Below are positions 26,062 through 38,088 of a DNA stretch of 64,000 bases, in pieces (position 1 is the first letter of the stretch; the number at the start of each line of letters is the position of its first letter). Source of the DNA: DAHUXN01 sp963729815 (GTDB lineage: Bacteria > Acidobacteriota > Terriglobia > Acidiferrales > UBA7541). The translations under genes were made by a program, and so were the position numbers. The notes below the pieces were generated by a model, which was given only the letters and a program-made list of their open reading frames with translations, was not told the DNA's origin and did no database searches. The stretch spans positions 1 through 64,000 of the forward strand of contig CAVSPU010000003.1 in NCBI GenBank assembly GCA_963729815.1, given 5' to 3'.

Positions 26062-27741
26062 TCATTTCGGCCGGAAATAATCCACCAGCGCCTCTTCCGA
26101 GATCTTCTCCTGCTCCCCATCGGCGAGGCGTTTGATCGTGATCGTATCCGACGCGATTTCGTCTTCGCCGATAATCAAAACGAAGCGCGCGCCTAGTTTA
26201 TCCGCTCTCTCGAGCGCTTTGCGGAATTTCATTTCTTCCGGTGGCAGCTCGACGGCGTGCTTTTCGCCGCGCAGCACGTGAGCCAGCCGCACCGCCGTTG
26301 GATACGCTTTTTCGCCCATCCACGCGATGAAAATATCCAGCGACGCCTCTGCGTGAATCTTTTCGGCCTGCTCGCCTAGGCGAGCCTCCTGAATCGCGTC
26401 GATGAAGCGATCCTCGCCGAGCGCGAAGCCGATGCCTTTGATTCCCTTCGGCCCGCCGAGCATCTCGACCAGCCCGTCGTAGCGCCCGCCCCCGCAGAGC
26501 GCGTTTTGCGCGCCGAGAATCGGGCTGGTGATTTCAAACGTCGTCCGCATGTAGTAGTCGAGTCCGCGCACCAGGCGTGGCGATTCCGTGAAACCCACTT
26601 CGCGAAGCGCGAGCTCGCGTTTCAGCTTGTCGTAATGCGCCTGGCATTCCGCGCAGAGATGCTCCGAGATTTTCGGCAGCTTCTCGATGATCGCCTGCTC
26701 CTCCGGCAGCTTCGAATCCATCACGCGCAGCGGATTCGTCTCGACGCGCCGCTGGCTGTCCGCGCCGAGCTTGCTGAAAATCTCCGGCTTGCGCAATTCC
26801 GCGCGCAGCAGCTCGACGTATTTCGGCCTGCATGCTTCTTTCGTGTTCGCGCACCCGATTGAATTAATCAGCAGTGTGTACTTGTCGATCTCGCAGCGGT
26901 CGAGCAGGTCCGTCAGCATCTCGATCAACTCCGCGTCAATGGCCGGCGCGTCCGACGTGCCCAGCACCTCCGCGCCAATCTGATAGAACTGCCGGTAGCG
27001 GCCCTTCTGCGGCCGTTCGCGACGGAACATCGGCCCGATGTAGTAAAGCTTCTGATTCCCCGGCAGCGTCCGCATGCCGTGCTCGATGTACGCGCGGCAC
27101 ACCGATGCCGTCGCCTCCGGCCGCAGCGTTAGCCCGCCGCCAATCTCAAAGCTCCGCGTAACATTTTGGTTTCCTCCGCTCTGTCCCCCGGCCTTCGCTC
27201 CCCCCGGTGCTGACGAGTCGACAACGTCAAAGCATCGGACAAGATTCTGGATTTCTTTAGCCTGTGTCTGTGCAGCGTCGATATGATTTTTATTGAGCAG
27301 GTCCACCAGCGTGTTCAGGCGCCCGTGCAGTTTCTGATAGATCTCGGCATTCGAGGATGTAAGCGGCACTCCGCCGTTTACCGCGTGGCCCTCGAGTCGT
27401 TCGCCGAGCCGGAAGAACGAGACCAATTCTTCCTTCACATCTGATAGTTGGAAATGCACTATCGCATCTCTGGCTATACACAGATCAAGGACGTTAGACT
27501 GCGCGAGACTATACATCTCCTTATTCACCACATCGGTTTCCACACCAACCGCGCGCGCAAACAGCTCCGTCTCCTCGAAAATCGGCGTCCTTATCTCCGC
27601 GAAGTTGTACGACTCCATCACGCTGCGCGCTGTCTTCTCGAACCAGTTCCACAGCGCCGTATCGGGCGGCAGGATGTCGCGCGTGCCTTTGATCGCCCTG
27701 AATTCCCGGCGCTCGCTTTCGGGTTTTGCCGCTTCGCTCAA
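26062..27741 (-). CDS. hisS: histidyl-tRNA synthetase with internal insertion
   Basis: The class IIa synthetase core is clear: KGTRDILPP motif 1 region, LTLRPEATA, motif 2 region MFRRERPQKGRYRQFYQ, RGLDYYMRTTFE, GGGRYDGLVE and motif 3 GIGFALGEDR, then a C-terminal anticodon domain. At 559 residues it is about 130 longer than usual. The excess lies between EMYSL (about 75-79) and LTLRPE (204), where normal enzymes have about ten residues. The insertion (DNA about 27135-27507) is helical, ends in a Gly-rich linker, and looks less GC-rich than its surroundings. The frame is intact, so the enzyme may still be active. Confidence 0.92.
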   Translation of the reverse strand: MSEAAKPESERREFRAIKGTRDILPPDTALWNWFEKTARSVMESYNFAEIRTPIFEETELFARAVGVETDVVNKEMYSLAQSNVLDLCIARDAIVHFQLSDVKEELVSFFRLGERLEGHAVNGGVPLTSSNAEIYQKLHGRLNTLVDLLNKNHIDAAQTQAKEIQNLVRCFDVVDSSAPGGAKAGGQSGGNQNVTRSFEIGGGLTLRPEATASVCRAYIEHGMRTLPGNQKLYYIGPMFRRERPQKGRYRQFYQIGAEVLGTSDAPAIDAELIEMLTDLLDRCEIDKYTLLINSIGCANTKEACRPKYVELLRAELRKPEIFSKLGADSQRRVETNPLRVMDSKLPEEQAIIEKLPKISEHLCAECQAHYDKLKRELALREVGFTESPRLVRGLDYYMRTTFEITSPILGAQNALCGGGRYDGLVEMLGGPKGIKGIGFALGEDRFIDAIQEARLGEQAEKIHAEASLDIFIAWMGEKAYPTAVRLAHVLRGEKHAVELPPEEMKFRKALERADKLGARFVLIIGEDEIASDTITIKRLADGEQEKISEEALVDYFRPK

Positions 27742-27844
27742 TTCGATTCCCTCTCGATAATCGGCCCGCTACGCGGGCCACGGGCGCAGCAAGCAGCGCC
27801 CCTACGAATAACAACTGCTAGCTGCTGGCGGAGTAAAGCCGCCC
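27742..27844. repeat. cluster of REP-like palindromes
   Basis: On the minus strand two GTAGGGGCG-headed units follow each other: GTAGGGGCGGCTTTACTCCG and GTAGGGGCGCTGCTTGCTGC, each folding on itself. A perfect GGCCCGC-TAC-GCGGGCC hairpin lies beside them (27763-27779). Repeated heads with self-complementary bodies between two genes are typical of REP elements. Confidence 0.55.
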
Positions 27845-28363
27845 CTACTTGGCCGCCTCCACGCGATACGTTTCTTTGTATTCGACATACCGCTGCGCGT
27901 AATTATCGATGGACGCCTGATCCTCCGCCGTCAGCGCCCGCCGTAGCTTGCCCGGATGGCCCATATACAAACTGCCCGGCGGAACAACCGCGCCTTCGGT
28001 GACGAGCGTCCCGGCGGCGATAATCGAGCCGGTGCCGATCTTCGCGCCATTCAAAATGATCGACCCCATGCCAATCAGGCTGCGCGACTCAATCGTGCAG
28101 CCATGCAGCAGGACGCCATGGCCGACCGTCACATTGTCGCCCAGAATCAGCGGATGCTGGTCGCGCATCACGTGCAGCACCGAGCCATCCTGCACATTTG
28201 TGCGCTGGCCGATGCGGATATAATGCACGTCGCCGCGAATCACCACGCCGGGCCACACGCTGGAATGCTCGCCGATCTGAATGTCGCCGATAACTACGGC
28301 GGATTCATCGATATACGCAGTGCCGGCGATTTGCGGCGTGCGCCCGCGATAGCTGCGAATCAA
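27845..28363 (-). CDS. gamma-carbonic-anhydrase-like hexapeptide protein
   Basis: The product is about 172 residues of left-handed beta-helix repeats (AYIDESAVVIGDIQIGEHSSVWPGVVIRGDV and onward by pattern) with metal-ligand histidines in VLHVMRD and VGHGVLLHGC. Proteins of this group (YrdA/PaaY/CaiE type) bind a metal between subunits of a trimer; only some have carbonic anhydrase activity. The TTG at 28363 is chosen because GGAG lies 9 bases upstream and family members begin there; an upstream TTG (28438) would add 25 atypical residues. It sits between mrp and hisS. Confidence 0.85.
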   Translation of the reverse strand: MIRSYRGRTPQIAGTAYIDESAVVIGDIQIGEHSSVWPGVVIRGDVHYIRIGQRTNVQDGSVLHVMRDQHPLILGDNVTVGHGVLLHGCTIESRSLIGMGSIILNGAKIGTGSIIAAGTLVTEGAVVPPGSLYMGHPGKLRRALTAEDQASIDNYAQRYVEYKETYRVEAAK

Positions 28364-28484
28364 TTCCCTGCTCCAATTGGCATTTTGCGCCGCTGACAGA
28401 TAAACAGCGAAAGTAACACACGCGCCGGAGGCTGACAAGGCAGCCTAACAACGCAGCCGCGCAACACTCGGCAAAATTGAAAGG

Positions 28485-29570
28485 TCAGAGAATTTGCACG
28501 ACCGGCGCGCCGGCGGCGCGGCCAATCTCGGCGACTCGCGCGGCAACGTTCCGCGTGACAGCGTAGATGCTTTTCGCGCCCGGCGAGTCCGCTCCCTCGG
28601 CCGCGACTGGCTTGCCCGTGTCGCCGCCGATACGAATCTGCGGGTCGATTTCAATCTCCCCGAGAAACGGCACGCCGAAGGCCTTGGCCATGCGCTCGCC
28701 TTCGCCATGGCCAAACACGTCAATGCGCCCGTCGCAATGCGGGCAGGAGAAATGGCTCATGTTCTCGACGACGCCGAGTATTTCGACATTCACCTGGCGA
28801 AACATTTCGATGGCCTTGCGCACGTCGGCCAGCGCGACCACCGAGGGCGTGGTGACCAGCACCGCGCCGGAAAGAACGACCGACTGCACCAGAGAAAGCT
28901 GCACGTCGCCCGTGCCTGGCGGCAAATCGACAATCAAATAATCGAGTTCGCCCCACTGCACGCTGCGAAGGAACTGCTGCATCACGCCGTGCAGCATCGG
29001 CCCGCGCCAAATTAGCGGGCGGTCACCCGGATTAAGCAGCCCCATCGAAATCATTTTGACGCCGTACGCCTCGACGGGGATGATCACGTTTTCCGCGATG
29101 GCTTGTGGCTGCTCCGTGGTGCCCAGCATGACCGGGACGTTGGGACCGTAAACGTCGGCGTCGAGCAGCCCCACCTTCGAGCCCATCCTTTGCAACGCAA
29201 TAGCAAGATTCACCGCGACGGTCGTCTTGCCTACGCCTCCCTTGCCGCTCGCCACGGCGACCAGATTCTTCACGCCGCGAATCGGTTCTTTTTCCGGCAG
29301 GCGCCGTGCGCCCGGCCCCGCCGCCTCGAATTTCAAATCAAACGAACGCACGCCCTGCAACCGCCCAATCGCCGCGCGTATGCCCCGCTCAAGCGCATCG
29401 CGATAGCCCGGGTCCGGCCGCAGAAGCGAAACGGCGAGCGCGATATCGCCTTCGCGCACGACGAGGCTGCGCACCAGATTCAGCGACAGTATGCTGCGAT
29501 GATGCTCCGGGTCTTCTACTGTCCGCAGCGCGTCGTAAACCACTCCCTCGGTCAATGGATTACCAGCCAT
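28485..29570 (-). CDS. mrp: Mrp/NBP35-family iron-sulfur carrier ATPase
   Basis: The product has 361 residues. An N-terminal MIP18-type domain (about 7-78) precedes the ATPase with deviant Walker A SGKGGVGKTT (108-117). LLDADVYGPNVPVMLG follows, and then the cluster-binding CPHC (Cys276, Cys279). This family carries or assembles Fe-S clusters for apo-proteins. The start ATG is followed by the usual short lead into the MIP18 domain. It is transcribed divergently from secA. Confidence 0.95.
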   Translation of the reverse strand: MAGNPLTEGVVYDALRTVEDPEHHRSILSLNLVRSLVVREGDIALAVSLLRPDPGYRDALERGIRAAIGRLQGVRSFDLKFEAAGPGARRLPEKEPIRGVKNLVAVASGKGGVGKTTVAVNLAIALQRMGSKVGLLDADVYGPNVPVMLGTTEQPQAIAENVIIPVEAYGVKMISMGLLNPGDRPLIWRGPMLHGVMQQFLRSVQWGELDYLIVDLPPGTGDVQLSLVQSVVLSGAVLVTTPSVVALADVRKAIEMFRQVNVEILGVVENMSHFSCPHCDGRIDVFGHGEGERMAKAFGVPFLGEIEIDPQIRIGGDTGKPVAAEGADSPGAKSIYAVTRNVAARVAEIGRAAGAPVVQIL

Positions 29571-29664
29571 TCAAAACCTCTTCCCGCGCGCAATTCTCGC
29601 GCCTTGCCAACATCTAATCATAGGATGCCGGTGTTGCCAGAGCAACCCAGGAGCAGGCCTCGCT

Positions 29665-29694
29665 TTGCGCGGAGTGCGGCGAACAGGGTAGAAT
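29665..29694 (+). promoter_or_regulatory. secA: possible secA promoter
   Basis: TTGCGC (29665-29670), an 18-base spacer and TAGAAT (29689-29694) lie in the 258-base divergent gap with mrp, about 135 bases before secA. The -35 box is imperfect. Confidence 0.45.
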
Positions 29695-29795
29695 GGAAAC
29701 TGCGAGTCCGCGGGACGGTTTGAAGCATGTCGTCCAAGTGGAAGAATACTCGCCGGTTGTGCTGTTTCTGAGCCGCCACAAGAGGGGTTTACGAC

Positions 29796-29813
29796 GCTTG
29801 CCCGAGGGCAAGC
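29796..29813. repeat. palindrome GCTTGCCC-GA-GGGCAAGC in the secA leader
   Basis: Perfect 8-base arms enclose a 2-base loop, ending 15 bases before the secA ATG. It may affect ribosome access to secA, which has only a weak ribosome-binding site (CGGAAAAGC), or may be a dispersed short repeat. Confidence 0.55.
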
Positions 29814-29828
29814 ATCCAACGGAAAAGC

Positions 29829-32741
<2,913 letters not shown>

Positions 32742-32897
32742 CATCGGCGAGCCTGTCCCGGTTGCAAGGGAGTTCCCTCCCGCTCCGATTCTCCGGCTTT
32801 CGCATGCTCACTTTTTATCCCGGCGCACGTCTGAACATTTAGCAGCGTGGTTACGCAATCTCAACAGAGCCACGATTCTCGAACGAGGTGAATTTTG

Positions 32898-33893
32898 ATG
32901 ACGAAGAATTTGCGTTTGGCGGGCGCCGGATTCGCCCTCCTTTTGATGGCAGCGTTCGCTGCCGCCCCGGCCCCGGCCGCCGTCGACGGCCATTTCGATA
33001 AGACACTGACCGTGAGCGGCTCCGTGGATCTTGATGTGGCCACGGGATCAGGCAACATCACGGTTCGCTCGGGCGCCGCAGGCCAAGTCGAGATTCACGC
33101 GAGAATCCACGCGAACGAAGGCTGGAATTGGGACGGCAAAGATGCGGCGTCGCGCGTTCAGTACATCGAGCAGCATCCTCCTATCGAGCAGAACGGAAAC
33201 ACCATCACCGTTGGGCACGTTGAAGATCGCGACCTGATGCGGAATATCTCCATCAGCTACGACATCACCACGCCGGCGCAAACGCACGTTCATTCCGCGA
33301 GCGGCTCCGGCAACGAAACAATCCAGGGAGTGGCTGGGCCTGTTGAGTCGACAGCCGGTTCCGGCGATCTGAAAATTTCCAGCATCGGTGGAGATGTTTC
33401 CGCGCGCACGGGATCCGGCGAAATCACGCTGACAGGCGTGCAAGGAAATCTCCGCGCAGGGACCGGAAGCGGCGACGTCCGCGCGGATGGCATTTCCGGC
33501 GGCATGACTGTTTCAACGGGCTCAGGTGAAGTCGTGCTTTCGCAAAAAGGCTCGGGAGATGTTGAAGTATCGACAGGCTCCGGCACCGTGCAAATCAATG
33601 GTGTGAAAGGCGCCGTACGTGTCGGCACCGGCAGTGGCGACATTAAGGCGCAAGGCACGCCGACTGGCGACTGGAAACTGCACACCGGTTCCGGGGATTT
33701 GACCGTTGCGCTGCCGCGGCAGAGTTCGTTTGAGCTGTATGCGCACACCAGTTCCGGCAGCATCAATTCCACATTCCCGATCACGGTTCAGGGAAACATC
33801 AGCCCCCGCGAGCTGCATGGAAAAGTCGGATCGGGCGGCCCTGTGGTTGAGCTGCGCACCAGCTCGGGAACGATTCACATCGAATCTCGCTAA
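32898..33893 (+). CDS. DUF4097-type beta-repeat exported protein
   Basis: The product has 331 residues with an N-terminal signal peptide (basic start, hydrophobic FALLLMAAFAAAPAPA). The mature part is built of short beta-strand repeats with a recurring TGSG(D/E) signature (ATGSGNITV, ARTGSGEITL, GTGSGDVRA, STGSGEVVL), which should stack as a beta-solenoid, as in DUF4097 proteins. The ATG at 32898 is preferred to the TTG just before it, with GAGGTG 7 bases upstream. It is likely periplasmic or surface located; the role is not known. Confidence 0.8.
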   Translation: MTKNLRLAGAGFALLLMAAFAAAPAPAAVDGHFDKTLTVSGSVDLDVATGSGNITVRSGAAGQVEIHARIHANEGWNWDGKDAASRVQYIEQHPPIEQNGNTITVGHVEDRDLMRNISISYDITTPAQTHVHSASGSGNETIQGVAGPVESTAGSGDLKISSIGGDVSARTGSGEITLTGVQGNLRAGTGSGDVRADGISGGMTVSTGSGEVVLSQKGSGDVEVSTGSGTVQINGVKGAVRVGTGSGDIKAQGTPTGDWKLHTGSGDLTVALPRQSSFELYAHTSSGSINSTFPITVQGNISPRELHGKVGSGGPVVELRTSSGTIHIESR

Positions 33894-33918
33894 TATATCC
33901 CCGAAGTAAGATACACAG

Positions 33919-33942
33919 CGGCTGGCGGCCTCCCGCCGGCCG
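33919..33942 (+). terminator. intrinsic terminator after the DUF4097-type gene
   Basis: Ten-base arms CGGCTGGCGG/CCGCCGGCCG (one U-G pair) with loop CCTC are followed by TTCCCGTTTT, 25 bases past the stop codon. Confidence 0.6.
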
Positions 33943-34099
33943 TTCCCGTTTTACCGGCGCTTGAAACCCGAGCACGCCGCCAGAGTGTTTAATTCGCCGC
34001 ACTCACACAAAACTTTTTCTCGTCGCATAATTCAAACAGGACTATTATCTTCGGCGCCAACGGTGTCTTCTCTCGGGTAGTGTCCGGGGAAGGAATTCC

Positions 34100-34426
34100 G
34101 TGAATCGGCATTGCCAAATCGATGGCTGCAGCCGGGAGGTTCCTCCTGCCCTCGCAAGAGAAGCGGTTTGCCTCGACCACTTCGTCAGCATGGTGATTGC
34201 GCGTACTGACGCGGTCCGCGCATTGTGCCTCGGCGCGGAACCAGTCGACGAAGCTACGCTCGATTGGCTGCTCTCGGATGCGCCGCATGCCGTTCAGGCG
34301 TTGTTGAGTAGCGAAATCAGCGGCGATGCCCCGAACGACGAAAGAGTGTTGGAGCTTCTGCTGTGCCTTTCAAACCTCCACGATTACACTACCCATCATT
34401 CGCTTCAGGTGAGGCGCTCGACCTGA
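34100..34426 (+). CDS. hypothetical protein with N-terminal Cys/His cluster
   Basis: The product has 108 residues from a GTG start with GGAAGGA 5 bases upstream. The N-terminus, HCQIDGCSREV...AVCLDHF, has a zinc-finger-like set of Cys and His (Cys5, Cys10, Cys24, His27). The rest is acidic and helical. No family was recognised. The strong ribosome-binding site and composition support a real gene. Confidence 0.55.
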   Translation: MNRHCQIDGCSREVPPALAREAVCLDHFVSMVIARTDAVRALCLGAEPVDEATLDWLLSDAPHAVQALLSSEISGDAPNDERVLELLLCLSNLHDYTTHHSLQVRRST

Positions 34427-34524
34427 GTCCGAAGCGACTCAGACGTTTACTCTCTCGTCGCGGCAGTCTTGATTTTGCCCGCCGTACAGCGCAATCTGGT
34501 TTCTTAGGTTAGAGAACTCAGCCA

Positions 34525-35220
34525 ATGCCCGAAGACAGCAAGAAACCGAATCCGTTCCAGGCGGCTCAGCCCCAAATCCCGGGCGTGTCGCAGCCCCGCG
34601 CCGGCAAGGCCCGAAAGAGTGGCGACGCGAAAGGGCCATCCACGCCTGCGCTCGGTTTCTTGTGGGCCTGCGGAGGTGGGGCGATTGTGGTGATCGTAAT
34701 TGCCATAATTTTTTTCGCGCGGGGATCAGCGCGAGCGGCGCATCCCGTGACTCCCATCGAAGTCCCTCGAACAGCAGCGCGGCCTGCCCCGTTGGCTCCG
34801 GTTGAAGCCGTCCCGATCGCGCCTGGGCCTGTGGCCACGACCGAAGAATTAGCCCAGCCATGGGCAGCGAAGCAGTTCATGTACCGCACCGCGGTTGGCG
34901 ACACGATGCCGGCGATGGTTGTCCATTTGACCGGAAACACGTACTGGGCGTTCTCGTTGCGCGTGCCCTATGGGTCATGCACGCTGGAATATGTTACGGA
35001 CCCGGAGAAACTGCTCAGCGACTATGGCGTTCGGTCTTCGCGGCCGTTGCTTTGCGACCCCTGCTCGCACACGGTGTACGATCTGGCCAAATATGGAAGC
35101 GGGCCGAATGGCCTGGTGCGCGGCGCGGTGATCACAGGCACTGGACTCCGGCCACCGCTCGCAATCGAAGTACAACTGAATGGCCACGAGATTCTGGCAA
35201 CGCGTGTGGAAGCACAATAA
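34525..35220 (+). CDS. single-pass membrane protein, unknown
   Basis: The product has 231 residues: a cytoplasmic Pro/Ala/Lys-rich N-terminus, one membrane helix near 45-66 (CGGGAIVVIVIAIIFFA), a Pro/Ala-rich linker, then a compact C-terminal domain of about 110 residues with three Cys (GSCTLEYV, LLCDPCSHTVYD) that would face the periplasm. No family was recognised. Confidence 0.6.
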   Translation: MPEDSKKPNPFQAAQPQIPGVSQPRAGKARKSGDAKGPSTPALGFLWACGGGAIVVIVIAIIFFARGSARAAHPVTPIEVPRTAARPAPLAPVEAVPIAPGPVATTEELAQPWAAKQFMYRTAVGDTMPAMVVHLTGNTYWAFSLRVPYGSCTLEYVTDPEKLLSDYGVRSSRPLLCDPCSHTVYDLAKYGSGPNGLVRGAVITGTGLRPPLAIEVQLNGHEILATRVEAQ

Positions 35221-35412
35221 TCCACACAACTTTTTTCACTCCGGACGGACGCCCCGCAAATTTCCGACCGCAGAAACTCATTCATAATCCAGCGATGCAT
35301 ACGCCATATCGGCTTTGCGCAGCGCTTTCGTGTGCGTCATAATGAAACAACGTGTTGTTGCCGTGGCGCTATTTGCTTCCACGGCGCTAATGAAGAAACG
35401 AAAGGCCCCTGA

Positions 35413-36588
35413 GTGCTACCAGGGACAAAGAGGTCAAGACTTAACGAACGGGCCTCCGTTCACCTCGACATGGCTCGCGGCCTCGCAGCAGTTGCGGTGC
35501 TGGCGGGGCACGTCCGAGGATTTTTCTTCACTCCCTACCATGAGCTTCCGCATCACTCGAGCGGATTAGCTGCTTTGTATGCGGTGACCGCGCTAGGCCA
35601 TCAGGCCGTGGTTGTCTTCTTTGTCTTGAGCGGCTTTTTCATCGTTTCAAGCATCGCGGATTCGTTTGAGAAGGACCGATGGTCCTGGCGGGTATACCTG
35701 ACGAATCGCATTGTGCGGCTGACTCTTGTTCTCGCGCCGGCGCTCGTCCTCTGCTGGATTGTCGACCACATTGGCATGGCGATGAAAACCACCGCATCTC
35801 TCTACCAGCACACGCTCGGGTTCTCGTTTGCTGTGAGCATCGCGCAGCTAGAAACAGCACGGAATTTCTTTGGAAGTCTATTTTATCTTCAAAGCATCCT
35901 GGTGCAGCCGTTTGGCTCGGACGCGCCACTGTGGAGCTTGAGTTATGAATTCTGGTACTACATCCTTTTCCCGCTGGCCCTCTGCGCATTGGCCAAGCGA
36001 TTCCGGCCTCCCGCGCGCCTGGTATACGCCGTGCTTGCGGTTGTCGTGGTTTGGTTCATCGGGTGGACGATCGCGCTGTACTTTTTGATCTGGCTGCTCG
36101 GCGGCGCGATCGCAGTTTCGTCGTCGCTGAAGTGGTCACCCGTTCGATTCGCAAGAGCAAATGCGCTGGCGCTGGCGCCGATGGCCTTTGCGCTGGGGAT
36201 CAGTGTCCGATACCCACTGAGATCGGCCTTCTGGACAGACGCCATCGTCGCGGCAGGCTTTGGACTTTGGGTGTATTGCACTGTCGAAGCAACTGAGAAG
36301 CGGCTTCCCGTCGGTTACGCGAAGCTGGCTCGCCTGCTCGCTGGCTTTTCGTATACGCTTTACCTCACGCATTTGCCGATGGTCCTTCTTCTGCGTGCCT
36401 GCATCATTCATGGGAATCCATGGAGTCCTGACATACTCCATTTGGCCTACGGGGTCGCGATTGTGATCGGGGCAATGATCGTTGCTTACGCAATCGCTCA
36501 GATTACCGAAGCACGAACGGCTCAGGCGCGGAATAAAGTGCTGAAACTCTTGCCGGGAAGACCGCTGCCCGCGACAGCGAAATCCTAG
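35413..36588 (+). CDS. acyltransferase 3 family membrane protein
   Basis: The product has 391 residues with about ten membrane helices. The N-terminus LDMARGLAAVAVLAGHVRGFFF carries the Arg and His typical of the acyltransferase 3 family, followed by VVFFVLSGFFIV and DAPLWSLSYEFWYYILFPL, both signature segments. Members O-acylate sugars of exopolysaccharide, LPS or peptidoglycan using cytoplasmic acyl donors; the substrate here is unknown. It starts with GTG, and other starts are possible. Confidence 0.88.
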   Translation: MLPGTKRSRLNERASVHLDMARGLAAVAVLAGHVRGFFFTPYHELPHHSSGLAALYAVTALGHQAVVVFFVLSGFFIVSSIADSFEKDRWSWRVYLTNRIVRLTLVLAPALVLCWIVDHIGMAMKTTASLYQHTLGFSFAVSIAQLETARNFFGSLFYLQSILVQPFGSDAPLWSLSYEFWYYILFPLALCALAKRFRPPARLVYAVLAVVVVWFIGWTIALYFLIWLLGGAIAVSSSLKWSPVRFARANALALAPMAFALGISVRYPLRSAFWTDAIVAAGFGLWVYCTVEATEKRLPVGYAKLARLLAGFSYTLYLTHLPMVLLLRACIIHGNPWSPDILHLAYGVAIVIGAMIVAYAIAQITEARTAQARNKVLKLLPGRPLPATAKS

Positions 36589-36621
36589 CCGCTGACCGTA
36601 CTACATCCGCAAGAAAAGAAA

Positions 36622-36653
36622 CCGCTCCGCCGGAAATTCATCCAGCGGAGCGG
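36622..36653. terminator. bidirectional intrinsic terminator
   Basis: Nine-base arms CCGCTCCGC/GCGGAGCGG with a 14-base loop lie between convergent genes. T-rich DNA follows on the minus strand (TTTCTTTTCTT) and, more weakly, on the plus strand. Confidence 0.7.
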
Positions 36654-36678
36654 CACTGTCGTTCTATTGTTTCGACTG

Positions 36679-38088
36679 CTAATTACTGGCCGGTGTCAGC
36701 AGTTCCACTGATCGGGCGACCATTTGGGCCTGATTCGTCTGCTGGTCCACGAGGATGAAGCCGACGATGCGCAAGTCGAAAGGCCCTTGTCCGCTGAGCG
36801 CCGAAAGGCCGCTCAGATTAATGTAGTTCGTATACTGCGTGCTAACGACAGTCAACGGCGCAGGCAAGAGAACGCCCGCGAGGTAATTGTCGTTTATCTG
36901 GAAGCTTCCCGTATTGCCGTTGAGAATCTGCGTGCTTCCAGATACCCACGTTCCTTCCTGCCCCTGGCGTTCAAGAGTGACGCGGTGAACGGTAAGCGTT
37001 TGAGAATTGCCGGTGCCGCTCAGCGCACCGCCGATCCCGAGTCGTTGCCCCGGCGCCAGCGTCGTGTTGCTGAACAGAAGCGCCGTCAGCGGATTATGGA
37101 AGTCGCCGATGAAGTACTTCTCCGAACCGTTCAGTGCGAGGCTATCGATCATGCCGATCGGCGCAACACTGGAAACGTTCGGAAGCTCGGTTCTCACGTA
37201 CATTTGTAGTTGCGTAGCTGGATTTGGAGTCGACGGGATCACGGCTGTCGCCAACCCACCAAGGAAGAAGTGATCCTGGGAAAGGATCGCAACTTCGTCC
37301 GCGTCGATGTCGTGGGTAACCGGATCAAGCTTCCCGGAAATCTCCACAATAGAATTCGTCGTGAGCGCGGAAAATGAGGCATCGCCGTCCCACATCGTGT
37401 TCGGGCCGGTTGTGACCGTCCAGTCGCGGCCATGTTCGCCCTGAATGGCGAAGGACGATGAACTGGTGTCGATCGACGTCACACCACCACGGAAACAGTC
37501 AATTTCGGCTTCCGAATCGTCAGCCGTGAGGCCACGGACGTCGAATGTGGGAGTGATTGCCCCCGTGACCTGGCCGTTCTGAGTCACGATCGTCTGACCG
37601 AGATCGAGGTCGATGAGAATGCCGACGAGGTCGGTCGGATCAACGACGAGGGTCTTCGCCAGCGGCACGGTAACCGAAAAGGTTCCAGGCGTCGCGTTGA
37701 TGGAGTTGAGAACGGGTGGGCTGACGCTGGTGTCGAGATAGCCTATGACGGCCGATGAACCTATGATCGTCACGCTGTCGTAGCTGCCATTCGGAACGCC
37801 TTGCAGGTCGAGCAGATCATGCAAGCCGCTGAGCTTGGCAAAATCAATCTGTGTGGAATTCTGGAGAACCGGAATCGATCCGCCGGAGTTGTTGACAGTC
37901 ACGCCGGTAATCAACATCTGGAATGAAACGACGCTGGGCAGCGTCGGAGGAGCATCGGTTCCCAACGAAAAAACATTGCCCATCTGCGGAACGTTTGACT
38001 GGGAATTCATCGAGTTCCCAGCGCATCCGCCAATTACCGCCAACAAAAAAGCAGAGAAAATCGCAACTATACTCTTCCGGATTCGCAT
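36679..38088 (-). CDS. DUF4382/DUF5666-type lipoprotein
   Basis: The product has 469 residues from the ATG at 38088, chosen because AGGAG lies about 7 bases upstream and the signal peptide starts there (MRIRKSIVAIFSAFLLAVIGGC). The lipobox ends IGGC, so it is a lipoprotein. The first domain (VSFQMLITGVTVNNSGGSIP through FDVRGLTADDSEAE) resembles DUF4382; the second half has repeats like DUF5666 (SIVEISGKLDPVTHDIDADEVA). Such proteins are common envelope proteins in Acidobacteriota with unknown roles. Confidence 0.78.
   Translation of the reverse strand: MRIRKSIVAIFSAFLLAVIGGCAGNSMNSQSNVPQMGNVFSLGTDAPPTLPSVVSFQMLITGVTVNNSGGSIPVLQNSTQIDFAKLSGLHDLLDLQGVPNGSYDSVTIIGSSAVIGYLDTSVSPPVLNSINATPGTFSVTVPLAKTLVVDPTDLVGILIDLDLGQTIVTQNGQVTGAITPTFDVRGLTADDSEAEIDCFRGGVTSIDTSSSSFAIQGEHGRDWTVTTGPNTMWDGDASFSALTTNSIVEISGKLDPVTHDIDADEVAILSQDHFFLGGLATAVIPSTPNPATQLQMYVRTELPNVSSVAPIGMIDSLALNGSEKYFIGDFHNPLTALLFSNTTLAPGQRLGIGGALSGTGNSQTLTVHRVTLERQGQEGTWVSGSTQILNGNTGSFQINDNYLAGVLLPAPLTVVSTQYTNYINLSGLSALSGQGPFDLRIVGFILVDQQTNQAQMVARSVELLTPASN

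Noticed and set aside
24397..26196. 599-codon plus-strand frame opposite aspS
   Set aside because: It is antisense to aspS and the end of hisS, with no ribosome-binding site and no domain.
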